This document shows positions 46,459 through 59,494 of a stretch of DNA of 64,000 nucleotides, one piece after another. Origin of the DNA: Ottelia alismoides (lineage: Eukaryota > Streptophyta > Magnoliopsida > Alismatales > Hydrocharitaceae). The notes under the pieces were generated by a model that saw nothing but the letters and a program-made list of their open reading frames with translations, had not been told where the DNA came from and ran no database searches. The stretch is from positions 1 through 64,000 of the forward strand of contig JAZKJV010000086.1 in the NCBI GenBank assembly GCA_037367405.1, read 5' to 3'. Both the position numbers and the translations under genes were made by a program. The stretch's first letter is position 1. Every line of letters starts with the position of its first letter.

Positions 46459-49400
46459 TGATGAGCGACCGAGCGACACGGGTTATGGAATGAAATAAAG
46501 AGAGGGTTGTTCCGACCCAGATCACAAGGCCTAAGCTCAATAAGAAAAATCGAGATCCACTCAATCAAACATATAGAGGAATCAAATCAATGTAAGCAAA
46601 CCCCGCTACTTATTTAACCTGGTATAATGACCATGGTCAAACACAAGGAGCACGAGTAAAACCTAAGAAGTATTGTAATCAAAGAAATAAAAACATATTT
46701 TTTGTAATTTTTAGTTTTACAAATTTTTATATTTTCAAAATAAGAGACTGAAACAAGCGAGCAAGCAAGCACAAGCAAATATTTTTCAATTTTTATTAAG
46801 AGTAAAAATGCTACAGATTCGGGAATAATTTTTTTATATATTTTTCGAATATTCAAATCTTTTTGATGATTTTATGGGGTTTTCTAATTTTTATATGATT
46901 TTAAAAAATTCATGCAAGGGCACGCAATGAAAATAATGTACAACCTGGACTAAAAGGTAATTTAAAGCACTAAAAGTGTCCTAAAAGTAAGTAAACGTAT
47001 CTACAAACATAAATTGAAACCTTATTTTTTTTCCAGAATTTTTAACGATTTTTATATGCTTTTGAGAGTTTTAGATTTTTAGGGTTTTTCTAAGGGTTAT
47101 AATAACAAAACATGTACTGGAGGTAAAGTACACAAAGACAAACACGTACAAATTTTTTATAATTTTTGAGACAATTTTTATATTTTTGGGTATTTTATAA
47201 AACATACATAACACATTTTTTGGGTTCTTGATTTTTAGAAAATATCAAATAAAACTAAATTAATTCACAAAAAAAACCATAAATATTACGTGTTAGCAAA
47301 ATGTAACTGTAATTTTTATGGAATTTCCAGTATTCATTAGGTAACTATTTGATTAAAAACAACACATACAGTTTGTAGGGATCTTAATGCAATTATACTA
47401 AAGTTTCCAAACCAATAGATAACACGAATAAAAAGTTCAGGGTCAGTATTGCAAAATATCAAGGATATTCACGCACATGGTAAAAAACTCACGCACAGGG
47501 ATATATTTGCAATTATCAAAAAGTTCAATCCAAAACATAACATTCATAAAGTTCAGGAAAACCATGCAAATAACACACAAAATCGCGTGAACATGTACGT
47601 GTCTCAGATTTGGAAGGACTAAAGTGCAAATACTGAAAATATGAGGTCCAAACTGCAAAATATTTGAACTATAACTTTATTCTATGAATTAACTAACAAA
47701 GTATAAAAGTGCTAGACAAAACATGCATCATACCCTGAAGAGGCATGTGGCACGCGTGGAAGGCATCGTGAACATACGACTCTGATCAGCTGGCGGATGC
47801 AGATCTAACGATCCAGAGGATGTCGAGGATGTATAGCTTGATGCGTCAGGTGGCGTCAGATCCAATGACCGCAAAGCTGAGCTTGTCAGGCAACTATGAT
47901 CTAATTTAGCAGAGCGGGTTCCATCGGACGACTGGAGAGGGTGCTGGAAGAATTGCCTGTAGGAGACCTTCAATCAAGCGAAGAGATGAATCCGTCAGCC
48001 CGATGAAGGATCTGAAGGTCTCGTTGTGCTCGGCGATGCTTCATGTGTTAGGAGGGCTACTCTGATAGGAAGGGGAATGGTCGGATGGCCGTTATGGTGG
48101 AGGTGGACCTGGAGCTGCTCCGCTTGAGCAGTCAGCGACCAAATGTGGCTCTTAAGTGCGAACAAGTGCCTGCAATGGGGTAGCTGCAACGAGGGTTTAT
48201 TGCTAGGAAAGGCAAGAGAAGAGGAGGGAATGGAGCTTGACTCCCAACGAATATGAAGGAAGGAGTCAGTTCCTTAATCTTGACCTAGGGGTTGACGTTA
48301 AGGGGGATCAGGTTGCGCACGAAGGTGGGCGATGGAATGAGGGGTCGATCTGAACGGATGGAAGTGGGTAACGGAGCTCCGACCAGCTGGTTAGAGCAAG
48401 TGGGTGTGTGGCAGAGCTAAATGGAATGGACTGAATCAGACAAGAAAATGAGGGGGATAAGATAGATACTTGAAGGTTGGAACGCTTCCTGGACTTCAAG
48501 TGAAGAGGAATGTCGAGGTGATGGCCTCAACTGGGCTATGGCTGGACAAGGAGGCTGAACATAGTGGAGGTCCATCCACGTAGTTGAGCAGCATGAATAA
48601 CGCCACAAAACTCCGATCCAAAGGTGCTCTTCGGTCGTTATCACTCAACTGGAGGTCGCTAGGGCTGGAAGAAGGGGTGAGGCACGAGCTGTGTGATTGT
48701 GGAGGCAGATGAGATATTTTATAGGCTTCCTAGGAGGCTGAAAAATCAGATGAGAGCGTACAACAACAGGAAGATCCATGCCTTCCTAGGGATCCACGAA
48801 GGTGATGGATCCTGGGAGAAGGCTCGAGCGAAAAATTGGATCGAGAGGAGGCCTGATCTGATCAAGGAAAATGGGATAAAAGGCTCTGGCAAAGAGACTC
48901 TGGTCAGGTCAGCCTTGGAAGAAGGCGTTGACCTAGGTCAGCGAAACGACGTAATCCAATCAAGAGGTGCCGAGAATAGGACGAAACATGCTACAAGACA
49001 AAACAGAAGAGAAAATAAAGATTATTACCTAAAAAATAGCAAATGAATTGAAATGAAAAAATGAATAAAATGAAAAATGTTTATTATTTTTCAAGAATTT
49101 TTTCTTTGGTTTTTAATTATTTTTATGAAAAATAAAATAGTGTATATACAACATATAATGTTATATACATGTATAATGTGCCTATGTATATGTAGCCAAT
49201 TTTATCTTTTATTTATTTTCAACATACTTTTAGGAGTACAAAATATTTTTTATTTTATTTTTCTAAATTATTTACAAATATATAATAAATAGTGCATATT
49301 AAGCATATACATGTGTTTTGTATAATAAGAGGAGAATTTTATTTTTCTCTTATTTTTATTTTTTCTTTATTTTATTTCTAGAAATATATAAAATGAGGTA

Positions 49401-49736
49401 AAAATAATGGTTAAATTCTATCAAAAATAGATTTTTACAAGGTAATATGTTCAATACAAAGTAGGCCCTATCTCTCTCTACTTATTTTATTAGGTGATTA
49501 GGTCAAGGCTTGACCTTCTCTTGGGGTTCGGGTCACTTTATATTTATTCTAAATACTGTCTTCCTTTTTCTTTTCCTTTATTCTTTTATTTTTTTGCTCA
49601 AATACATGATAATTATGTAATATTAACACATGCATGCATAATTCTATGTTATTGTTTTTACAGGTATTTACATATTGTCTTGCCAAGATAAATATCTAAA
49701 ATAAAAGAATAAAGAGTGAGAATCAGGGATTCATCT
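46459..49736 (-). mobile_element. Solo LTR H (element F family)
   Basis: This runs from TGATGAGCG (46459) to ...GATTCATCT (49736), about 3.28 kb. It aligns in outline with the F LTR: the start words, the GTTxCGACCC block, the TTATTTAACCTG(G/A)TATAA block near 46605-46625, the AT-rich middle, the GC-rich leader region (47720-48950) and the U3 end with GGCTTGACCTTC near 49505. It lies between E's protease and gag linker with imperfect duplication GATGT (46454-46458) / GATGA (49737-49741). There is no internal region, so it is a solo LTR from LTR-LTR recombination. The small frames inside are not genes. Confidence 0.82.
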
Positions 49737-51129
49737 GATGACACTTCTTGGTACATGCTTCTTTCATTCTCTTCTTTACTAGGGGCATGTACTCCATGGC
49801 CTTAAGGAGCGACATCTCTAAAAGGATATTTTGTAAGATCTCTACCACTCCAGGATCCCATAGGGCTATTTTGATTTTTTTAATTTTTCTTTTATTCAAT
49901 GCAGATGGAAATTGGACAGAATCTGAAGAAACATTAAACTACCCATTTTTCTTATTCATATCAAAATCAACATGTATAATAAAATGATCAGAAACATGTT
50001 GTATAGTATCATCCAATACAAGTAACGGAGAAGAAACAAAAGGGAAAACACCGTGGGTTGCTCTATCTGCTGGTGTAGAAGAAGACCACGATGGGTGTGT
50101 TCTTCCTCAGAGATGACTCGGTGCTACATCCTGCTTTATTCTTTGAAGGTGGTGGCGGAGGTGGTGGTGGAGAAGAAAGTGAAGAAGATCCTCCAAGTTG
50201 TGGAAATGCAACTATAGATATCTACTCAGTTGGTGATGGTGTTAGTGAAGCTCTCTCAATTGTTTGATCACTCAATCCCAACTCTGGATGTGCTAGTGGT
50301 TTCACTCTCCTACTGCTCCTGGGAGAAATGGCATCAGATAAATATGTAATATCAAAGGCCATACATATCTCTGGTGTGTATGGATCGTAGGCTACCAGCT
50401 CCTTGCATCTAAACTTGTTGGGATTCATCTAAGGTCATCGAGCCTCTGAGTAAGATCTGTCATGTTCTTCATCTACTGGGCAAGTTGATCGAGGGTTGTG
50501 TTCATTGAAGGTGCCTCAGGGTGCTCAACAATGGTCTGTCAAGTCTGTAATACGAAGGCTGGAACCCAGTGTAAGAAGACTACTGACATGTATAAGGAGG
50601 AGGAGGATGTGAGTAAAACTACACATAATATGCATGATGTTGCTAATATGGATGATAGGAATAAGCAAGATACATTGGCTATTGGTATCCATGTCTGCAG
50701 GTCTGGAAGTGTCGTGGAGACATAAACTGCTGAGGCTGTGGAAACTGTTGGTGCTAGTGTAGTGATCTACCTCCTTGAAACTGATGGACGGGCCTCTGAG
50801 TCGGCTGCGAACTCGACTGACTTACCTAGATGGGAGGGGTTGGCTACACTCATGGTCAAGCCATATGCCGTTCACCTCCTGGATGGGAGGTGGAGGTGGG
50901 CACTACTGCTTCGAAAGATAGGGAAGCTCTGGATAGTATGGAACAACACAAGATGACGGAGACTGCTGCGACACCTAATCCAAAGTCTGCACGTAGTAAA
51001 CATGTTGGGCTGTAGGAGGTGCTCTGGTACTTTGTTGGGCTAAAGTTATGGAAGAATAAGGCTGATCTACTACTGGATATCGACTGCTGCACTCTGACTC
51101 TGACATGAGCTAATAGTACTTGTGATCAA
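49737..51129 (-). pseudogene. Element E gag C-terminus and gag-protease linker
   Basis: On the minus strand this links gag to protease. A piece resembling the conserved (E/D)AL-x-x-MP-x-Y-x-K-F-(L/M)K block before Athila protease appears as KAMEYMPLVKKRMKEA near 49745-49795. Pro/Gln/Ser/Tyr-rich gag-tail sequence occupies 50500-51100. A short His/Pro-rich piece lies at 50222-50428. Plus-strand frames at 50498-51015 are shadows of this. Many stops are present, and I see no zinc knuckle. Confidence 0.65.
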
Positions 51130-52422
51130 CTACTTCATCCTATGTTTGAACACTTGTAATTTTTCTAGTTCTTGTGATCGCTTTTGGATAATATTGACTT
51201 TGTATAGTTGAATCCCAATAATGGTCAGATCAACATTGTCTACCATATCCACATCATGAGATGATGTCATGTTAACAACCTTGTGGGGTACTTTTTTAGT
51301 AAAAGAAGAATGAAGCACATGAGAAGATAGAGATGCAGAGCTCTCTACCATCTCCTCAAATATCTGATTTAGTACATCCTCATCCTTGTTGAAATGTGAA
51401 CCCCCACAGATGGCATCAAATAATATTTGATTCTCTAAGCTCAAACCCCCAAATAAGTTCTGCACTAAGCTCTCTTTGGAATATCGTAATGGAGTCACTT
51501 CTCCATCAAATCTTCGAATCATTCCCATGCCTCATGAAAAGGCTCATGGGATAGCTTGGAGAAGTTGGCTATCAATGATCGCATCTGGTTGAGGCATCCC
51601 AATGGATAATACTCACTAAGAAAAGCAGACCTCAACTCATCCCAAGATGTAATGACCATCCCTAAATGATTATATCTAATACAATACCTTATTCATGAGA
51701 CTGAATGGGATGTTAGGGTAGTGGATAGTACTGCAAATGCTATCTAACTACTAGAGGTTAATATATAGTTCTTGTGAATATGCCCATGGAACATCGGAAG
51801 TAAAGGTAGAATAGAGGCTTCAGTTTGAAATGCCCATGAACCATAAGAATCTGTATCCATGTCATCATGTGTCCTACTACTGGGTTATAGGCATCTCTCA
51901 ATGTGGGCTTCATCTCCATTCTCAGCTCAAGATCAGCTCCCCCATTCCCACCTCCTCTCTCCTCTCTCCTCTACCTTGTCTCAGCTCAAAGATCATGTAT
52001 CGCAAATCGACCTAGATGTTGGAATGCTTTATAAATTGTTCATGGATGGCCTGAATGGATGCAAACATTGTGGAATTGATCTCATGCTGCTCAGTAATTG
52101 GTGCATTTCCCATCGGTGGTGCCATCAAGTCCTATGAATCCAAAACAAACTCTAAAAATGTGCAAGGCACTCAATGAATCCTCAAGAATTTTGGAGTGCC
52201 AAATGGTAATTCGAGATTAGGGTCAATCTCAAATAAGGGATTTATTGGCGATAGAAGTGGAGATGTAAAAAAAAGAAGTAAATTCGAGAAGAGAGTCATT
52301 CCGAATAGATGAAAATGAACGAACTGGAGTGGAAAACGAAAGTCTCGTGAAATCCGAGCACAAAATACCCCAATCCGACATCTTCGATGATCAAGAGGTA
52401 GGATACGAGAACACGATGTCAA
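51130..52422 (-). pseudogene. Element E gag (retrotransposon gag domain, broken)
   Basis: On the minus strand the start is taken at 52422 (ATG, an 83-codon frame with PNLELPFGTPKFLRIH). It is followed after stops by LPMFHGH (near 51785-51815), SWDELRSAFLSEYYPLGCLNQMRSLIANFSKLSHE (51535-51650, the core of the plant retrotransposon gag domain), and then 51528-51130 with LFGGLSLENQILFDAICGG and EEMVESSA. Gag would form the virus-like particle and bind RNA. It is a different gag lineage from that of element D. In-frame stops near 51660-51780 and 52170 break it. Confidence 0.82.
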
Positions 52423-52459
52423 TTAAGAAGAAGAAAATGAATGAAGGCTTAAAGTGCGC

Positions 52460-53556
52460 AAAGGGATCTATAATACTTTAATACGTTATCGTGTTGTTAT
52501 AGTCGGGAAATCAGGAACGATAAAAAACTAACCACACTGATCGATGAAAAAACGAATTACTTAATGTGCGGTTTATGTATTTTTAACCTTGGCAAGCCCC
52601 AGAGTCGACTCAAGGAGGCAAAGGAACAACATCGGATCAACTTACACGAATTATCTCACAGTTTTCAAAACTGGATTTTTTTGTAATTTTTTATGCAAAA
52701 GATATGGAAATGCAAAAATGTGAATGAATTAGGTTGTTAAGAAAATATGCAACTTAGCTAAATTAAATTTAATATGAAATTAATACAAATTAACAAAGTT
52801 ATATTTTTTTTAGAAACCTAATCCAACGGTGAAGGCAAAATGTATTTTTTTGGAATTTTTGGATTTAAAACAACAATGAAAAATGCAAACTTTTTAAGAT
52901 TTTTATGTATTTTTTTGTGCAAACATAATGCAAATTTAATGAAATTTTTATTGGAACTTAAACATGATGAAATGAAGCTACCTATCCTTTTGGATTTTAT
53001 TAAATAATAAAATAAAAATATAAAAATGAAGGGTAATTTGGTCAAAATGTACAATATACAAAAGGGGCCCAAAACCCACGTTTCACATACGAACTCCAAT
53101 TTTTATGAAATTGGTCTTTTTTTGAAGGTCTTTGAATGTATGCTACTTTAAAGATGATAAGACCTAAATCAGATACTATAAGAGAGAGATATGCACATTT
53201 TAAGGTTCTTAGTAAGTATCAAACTGGTGCTTGAGTTTTATTGGTTGATTTTAGAAGTTAGTATTTTTTATTATTTTTCCATTATTAGTGTTAGTAATAT
53301 ATACACTATAGAATTGATTTTATTGGATTTAGAGTTAGTATAAAATAGATACAAATAAGTGAATTTGGCTAACATACATATGAATATGTAAAAGTGAATT
53401 TGGCTCCTTATTTTATGAAAATTTGAATGCTAAGATGGGAACATTAATTCTAGATGCATGAATGCAAATAATGCATAATAAAAGGAAATATGAAGCTATA
53501 TGCTTGAGAACAAATCTCTATTTTTGACTTTTAAGTAATGAATCACAAATTCATCA
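52460..53556 (-). mobile_element. Shortened Athila-like LTR, 3' LTR of element G, possibly shared with E
   Basis: On the minus strand it begins TGATGAATTTGTGATTCAT (53556 downward) and matches the first about 0.5 kb of A's 3' LTR (38927-39420) closely. It then jumps to tail-like sequence with CCTTGAGTCGA...GGCTTGCC (near 52585-52620). The central 2 kb, with TATA box and leader, is absent. The right edge is exact because G's polypurine tract abuts it; the left edge is approximate. E's gag starts about 40 bases beyond, with no visible primer site. Confidence 0.65.
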
Positions 53557-53574
53557 ACCCTTTATACTTAAACC
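53557..53574 (-). other. Polypurine tract of element G
   Basis: On the minus strand GGTTTAAGTATAAAGGGT directly precedes the LTR start. It corresponds to 38910-38926 of A. Confidence 0.8.
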
Positions 53575-54988
53575 TTGCTCATCCCTGAGCAACTAAAATG
53601 GAATGCAAAAGTAAAATGATTTTGGATTCCATACCAAGGTCATGAACACATGGTAAAAATGGAGTTAGGCTCAACTTTTGGATTAATAGTGTTGCAAAAC
53701 CTTATTGGGAATTGAATTTAAAACCTAACAACCTTTAAGTTCCACAAGTCCCTTATTCAAGTCACCTTAGTAGTGTTGTCAGAATAGATCCTCAAATGAA
53801 AATTCTGATGACTATGAATCTAACTTGTATTGTGTAAGTGCAATATAGATCTCCACATTAGAAATAGCAAGGAACCAACCTCCTCTAGCAAGGTAAATCT
53901 AATTCCTCGGCCTAGCAACTCTTTCCTAAAGGAGTGGGGTATTCCCTTTTAAGTTCAAGTGCAACCGGCTCAAGAAGAAGGGATAGAGAAAATAATGGAC
54001 TGTGACTAGTGTAGTTACATATCCATGGAGCTTGATAGGTGTAGCCAAGTCTCCAGCTACATGCTTCCTTGGTGTGAGGCTTTAAAGCATATGCCTTGCA
54101 AATATACATACTCCGACATAAATTTTATTTCCAATCATACATGTCCACTTGTTTGAAGTTTTTTCTTTTTTTTGAACTATATTCAAGGTGCATCATGTAC
54201 ATTAGGAGTTTTTCCTCTTGAGCAGGTAGATTTCCCTCTTTTGAAGCATTATTACAACCCACAACATCCCATCATTAGACACCGATGCCACTATACTAGG
54301 TTGAGATGCATAACCCTCCCTAGAGGAGGATAGATATTTCCACCCGTGTGCTACTCCATGCCAAAGGGTTCTACCTCCTCACCACCTCATCAATGAAGAG
54401 CTACGTGCATGGTGCTTATCCAAGTTAGGTCACTGTCTAAAACAATCGTGCACGTGTACGAAATATCGTACTTAAACCAATCAACATGAAATGTGAACAT
54501 AGACTTGCAGACTCAAAGAATTAAGTCACTTGATCTGAAAAAAATCTTACCTCTAATTCCTATAAGGTTCCTCTGAAATTAGATAGATTAAGGTCAAATA
54601 AAATCCATCCTCGACTTCTATTCATAATTTGGTTCAGAACCCACTAAGCTTTCACTTTGCTTATGCCATATATGCAGACGAGGTGCAGATGACATGGAAT
54701 ATAGATGAATGAAGTGCAAGACATTTCTTTAGTGCAAGGAAGATATGCTGAGTAAATAAGAAGCATCTATTTATTTTATTATTTATTTTTTTTCAAATTT
54801 TTTCTTAGTATACCTCATATTTTACAATAAATTTTACAAAAGTATTATTTACTCATATTTTTACAGAAGTATTATACAAATTACACAATATACATAAGTA
54901 TAAATGTATGTTTCAAATAATTTTCAATTTCTACCCACCCCATAATTATTGCATAATATATACAAAAATACGTGAAAGTACAAGCTCT
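53575..54988 (-). other. Element G 3' non-coding region (remnant)
   Basis: Read on the minus strand this is homologous to 37480-38910 of element A throughout, including the GTACTTTCACGTATTTTTG block at its upstream end (near 54960-54985). It ends abruptly at about 54988, where plus-strand gag of element D begins. No pol of G is present. The plus-strand (antisense) frame near 54250-54480 resembles that of A but contains stops. Confidence 0.75.
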
Positions 54989-56574
54989 GCATATTTACGT
55001 GCACCGTAGAACTAGTGCCTCATTGAAATATCATGTTCTAATCGGTTCTTTGACATCTAAGATGACCGATTTGGGGGATATTTATTCGGACTTTACGAAT
55101 CTCCCGTTGAACCCTCCAAGCAGTAAGTCTTCACAAGTCCATGCGCAATGTGGACCAACCTGGACTCATGACCCTCCTGAGCCTAGGATCACTCACTCTC
55201 GGGATGGTTACTCTCAAACCACTCCCTTTTTCTCTTTCCACCTCACCGAGGAAGACCTTCTCCTCGATGAGAATACCTTGATTCATAAATCCTCTTCTAA
55301 TCAAGAACACCTTGCTGATTTAGGACCTAAAGAAGACATAAGAAAAATGCCTCCAAAGAAGTGAGACGATGAAGAAGAGAACCATGAAGACCCAATGAGA
55401 ATGATACTTGCTAGATTAGCTGCATCTGAGCAGCAACACGCATTACTGAGAGTTCAGTTAGGACAGCTAAATGTTGGGGCTGAACCACCAAAGGTGCAAC
55501 ATATAATCCCGGACAATACCAAATTCGGAACTACTTGAGTCCGGGAGAACCCACTGTTGATTTTTAATTAAAGCCGCATTTTCTGAACCTGCTGCCACAC
55601 TTTGATGGGAATTCTATTGAGGAGACATATACATTCCTAAGGGATTTTGAGCTCATACTCAAACATAATAATGTTAGCCAGGATTATATTAGGCTCAAAG
55701 CCCTTCCATTTGCCTTGGGTGGCAAAGCCGACTACTGGGTGAAGAATCTTGGAATCACCGTCACCACTTCTGCCCAGTTCAAGGACATGTTACTGAAGAA
55801 GTTCTACCCTTTGAGTAGAACTAACATGATGAGGACATGCATTACGAGTTTTTCCCAGTTACCCCATGAAGCCTTTTGTGATGCTTGGGAAAGATTCAAG
55901 GATATTCTGTAGAAGTGTCCCTGTTATGGACTAGATGACAACATCTTGGTCCACTCATTTTTACTAGTATTAACCCTGAGATGCAGGGTTCAGTGAGTAC
56001 TCCTTGTGGAGGCAGCTATGCATCACGAGGAGCCGATATCGTATGGAAGGTATTCGAGCATATGGCTGAAACTAGACGCTCACATATGGCCAGCAGAGCC
56101 TATACACCATCCCCCAGTTCACTCTCATCTGGAAGGGGAAAATCAGCTGTAGTCGATCTCTCTCAGGACGTGATCCATAGCATGGGACTCCTTGCTGACA
56201 AGCTTACTTTAGTTGAGAGGATTGACACGAGAATTGATGAATTGGACCGGAGCGTCTCCAAGATTCCAAAACAAATGGAGGAGTTGACTGATAGGATATC
56301 TGAGATAAAGATACCTGCCGTGACTGCACCCTCTGCTCCCGTATATAGAGTTCACCATATTCAGGAGCACTTGGTGTCAGGGCAAACCCAACCGTGGGAG
56401 CAAGACCGATCCTACACCCACTCTTTCCAGCAGCCACCTTTATTATCAGAGACAGTACAGGAGGAGCCTCCACCAGTTTGGGAGGTGAGTGGAGTATGGT
56501 ATACGCAAGACCCTGCCAGGCAGGGAAAGTTCGGGAGACCGACAGACCTACCAACATCCCCCAACCTTTCATAA
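54989..56574 (+). pseudogene. Element D gag (broken)
   Basis: A likely start ATG is at about 55060 (MTDLGDIYSDF). The N-terminal frame ends in a single TGA after KMPPKK (55363-55365), beyond which the frame continues. The gag core is recognised by PHFDGNSIEET-like sequence (near 55595-55625), LKALPFALGGKADYWVKNLG (near 55695-55755), FKDMLLKKFYPLSR and EAFCDAWERFKDIL (near 55866-55909), followed by a TAG stop. The C-terminal helical and Gln-rich part is the 197-codon frame 55981-56574. No zinc knuckle is visible. No LTR or primer site precedes it; G's remnant abuts it on the left. Confidence 0.82.
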
Positions 56575-57232
56575 CACCGCATTCACCTCCGCACCACCTC
56601 CTTCACACCAGAGCCCTGGATTCTAGCCACCCAAGTAGCCGCGCCAGCAATACCAACAGTATGGCCGACAGGGCCAATACCAGACGGGCCAGCAGGGACC
56701 GCAACCCCAGCATAGGCAGTACCATGACCAGCAGGGCCAGTCTTCCCATTCTTCTTCCCAAACTTATCCACTTCCTTCTTCGTCTAGTCCCGTGGATATT
56801 CAGCAGCAGATATTCGATGAGCTACGTTCCAACAGGAACGAGATTCATGACTCACGGGTGGATGTCAACCGCCTGTCCAGATGGCGAGACGGGCAAATTG
56901 CACCCTCTACCTCTATCCCAGCCCAAGTTCAGGCTAACCCCAATAGCCTGAACCGTTCTAGTTCTCAACAACACTTTGGTTAGGTATACTATTCAACATC
57001 TCCTAGATCTGAACATGAGATTCTTTCATGTGATGAGGCTAACCACATTTCACTCAGGAGCGGAAGGATCGTGACCGTACCTGACCGGGCGAGGGATATG
57101 GGGAGGGGCATCTCTGGATCTCTACCTGAGGAGTCTTCAGAGGACGAGGAGGAGAGGCAGCATATTCCGGAGCCCCATCAGCACCATTCGAGGATTTCTA
57201 CTCAGGGTGCCGAGAGGAGAAGGAGAGAATGA
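56575..57232 (+). pseudogene. Element D gag tail and linker
   Basis: A frame change from the gag frame leads into Gln/Gly/Tyr-rich sequence (56600-56760), then a frame at 56792-56983 with DELRSNRNEIHDSR. After a TAG comes SLRSGRIV (near 57052-57075), the motif that commonly precedes protease in plant gypsy polyproteins. Acidic and His-rich stretches follow to a TGA at about 57230. The overlapping 185-codon frame 56394-56951 is a composition shadow in another frame. Confidence 0.65.
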
Positions 57233-58414
57233 ATGCAGTATCAACAACATGGATACACTTCTGATTCTACGGAGGACCTTGCTTCTCCGGTTGTGGCGGA
57301 TACCACTCCAGCTTCTATTCCACAACCTTTAGTAGATAGTTTTGATTTCGATCCTATGTTGCATCAAAAAGATTCATGTATGAAGAACTCTGTTTCTGTT
57401 AATGCAAAGAATGATATTTCAGTTCAAGATTCAGACTCTTCATCCTTTGTTTCCCTACCTTCAATCCCCTTCCCCTGTTCTCTTACGACAGGAAAGCGCA
57501 TCAAAAAGATTCAGAAAGATGACCCCGATATGGCACTGTTTTGTAAAGAGAACATCACTGTAAAGGTCCCATTTGATGAATATGTGTCTAACCATCCCGC
57601 ATTCCAAAAATACCTTAAGGTGAGATGCACACCTACAAGGGTTAGCAGGAAGAAAGATAACCGAAAAAAGGCACATGTCTTATCAGTAGCCACAACCTAT
57701 TGTCTCAAGAATCAGACTTTGCCATGGGAAAAGAGAGACACGGGTGCTCACTATGTGGAGAGTCGTATTGATGACATTGCGTTTGCACGCACACTCTTGG
57801 ATAACAGTTCTTCGATCAACTTACTTCCCATAGCATTATATCAGAAATTGGAGTTGGGACCACTTCCCAAATCTAGAGCTTTATTCCTATTCGCTGATCG
57901 TTTAGTGAAGAGTCATAAGGGAAAAGTGAAGAACATCGTTATCTCGATTAAGGGGCAGAACTATCAGGTTGACTTCACAGTCTTGTACATGGAGACCCCC
58001 AATCATTAGAGAGAATCTCAGATCATTTTCGGGCAGCCCTTCCTTAGGATCGCAGGCGCAGCTTTTGATTATGGTACGAGAATGATGAAGTTTCATACTC
58101 CAGACGGAGAAGTGAACCTTGACATGAAGCAAACCAAGTGTCAGCGACCCGATTCAGAGAGTAGCACAGAGTACTCATCATCAGAAGCAGATTGTAGAAT
58201 GATTAGCACCATCGGGATTTTGGGACAGATTCCTTCAGTACAGAGCGAGACCCTTTAATCTGAAGAGGACATAGTGCATGATGTAGTTTGCCAGGTGTTG
58301 TCTGTTTTTGTTTGAGAAGAATCTACCTATTTCTATGATGACGTAGAGATCCATCTAGATCTATCAGTTCCATCCTCTTCCGAACAATTATGGGACATAG
58401 ACGACGAGTCGGAC
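57233..58414 (+). pseudogene. Element D aspartic protease region (nearly open, then broken)
   Basis: A 258-codon frame (57233-58009) carries a Ser/Asp-rich leader, the basic KRIKKIQK patch, KYLKVRCTPTRVSR and the active-site block LLDNSSSINLLP (near 57794-57830), where many relatives have D-x-G/S. LADR-like FADRLVKS and FTVLYMETP follow. A TAG at 58007-58009 replaces the Trp present in A (ETPRNW). The flap-side half (IIFGQPFLRIAGA) and acidic linker continue to about 58400 with stops at about 58257 and 58314. Its role would be Gag-Pol maturation. Confidence 0.82.
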
Positions 58415-59494
58415 ATGGCTTTTGCTGATTGTTTGGATATTTTTGACGATCCGACTCCCGATACTTCTGATTTGGTGGAGAGTCCTACACAGTTGAGCCC
58501 ACCTTCATGCAACATGGAACCAGATTCAGATTCAGTTCAACCAGATTTGATTGATGATACCACATTGCCAGAATTGAAGTCACTACCTCCTACACTCAAG
58601 TATGCTTTTCTTGCGGGACCCAAAGAGAGATATCCTGTCATCATTAGCTCAGACTTGACTTTAGAACATGAGTCTAGGTTATTAGAAGTCTTAGAGAGGA
58701 ATCGCAAAACAATAGGCTGGACAGTGTCGGATCTCGTGGGGATCAACCCCGCTCTCTGCTCGCACCACATTTTTACAAAGGATAACGTGAGACCTTCCTG
58801 TGAGTTCCAAAGGAGACTTAACCCCAATCTATGGGAAGTGGTGAAGAAAAAGATTGAGAAATGATGCAAAGCAGGGTTTATATACCCGATTTCAGACTCC
58901 AAGTGGGTGGCCCCGCTTCATGTTGTCCCGAAGAAGTCGGGAATTCAGATGGTCACCAACGAGGAGGGGGTAGAGATTGCGACACGAGTACCCATGTCGT
59001 GGCGTGTCTGTGTTGACTATAGGTGCTTAAATGCCGCGACCAAGAAAGATCACTTTCCCTTGCCTTTTATTGATCAGATCTGTGAGAGACTTGTAGGGAA
59101 AGAGTTCATCTGTTTTCTTGATGGGTACTCAGGCTACAACTAGGTGGCCATAGCCCATAAGGACCTAGAAAAGACCACATTCACATGTCCATTTGGTACT
59201 TATGCTTTCAGGCGCATGCCATTCGGGCTCTGCAATGCCCCGGGCACATTTCAGCGGGGCATAATAGCCATATTTGCCGAGATGGTGGGAGATTTCCTGT
59301 AAGTGTTCATGGATGACTTCTCGGTCGATGGTGATTCTTTTGATACATGTTTAGTGCACTTGGACCGAGTCCTCACGAGGTATAGAGAGGTAAATCTGGT
59401 ACTCTCCTGGGAGAAGAGTCACTTTATGGTGACAAAGGGTATCATTTTGGGGCATGTCATCTCCAAAAGGAGAATATAGGTTGACCCTGCCAAG
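58415..59494 (+). pseudogene. Element D reverse transcriptase (few stops)
   Basis: The acidic N-terminal linker is followed by LPPTLKYAFLAGP (near 58585-58622), LERNRKTIGWTVSDL, INPALCSHHIF, CEFQRRLNPN, a TGA at 58862-58864 in place of Trp, GFIYPISDSKWVAPLHVVPKK, WRVCVDYRCLNAATKKDHFPLPFIDQ (near 59000-59080), FLDGYSGYN, a TAG at 59141-59143 in place of Gln, FGTYAFRRMPFGLCNAP and the catalytic FMDDF (59306-59320). Further stops lie just before FMDDF (TAA, about 59299) and at about 59477. This is the best-preserved RT in the window; both palm aspartates are present. Confidence 0.88.

Noticed and set aside
50498..51015. Plus-strand frames of 60-75 codons
   Set aside because: They are antisense shadows of E's gag tail and linker.
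56394..56951. 185-codon plus-strand frame overlapping D gag
   Set aside because: It is in a different frame from gag and looks like a composition shadow; part of it overlaps the frame-shifted gag tail.
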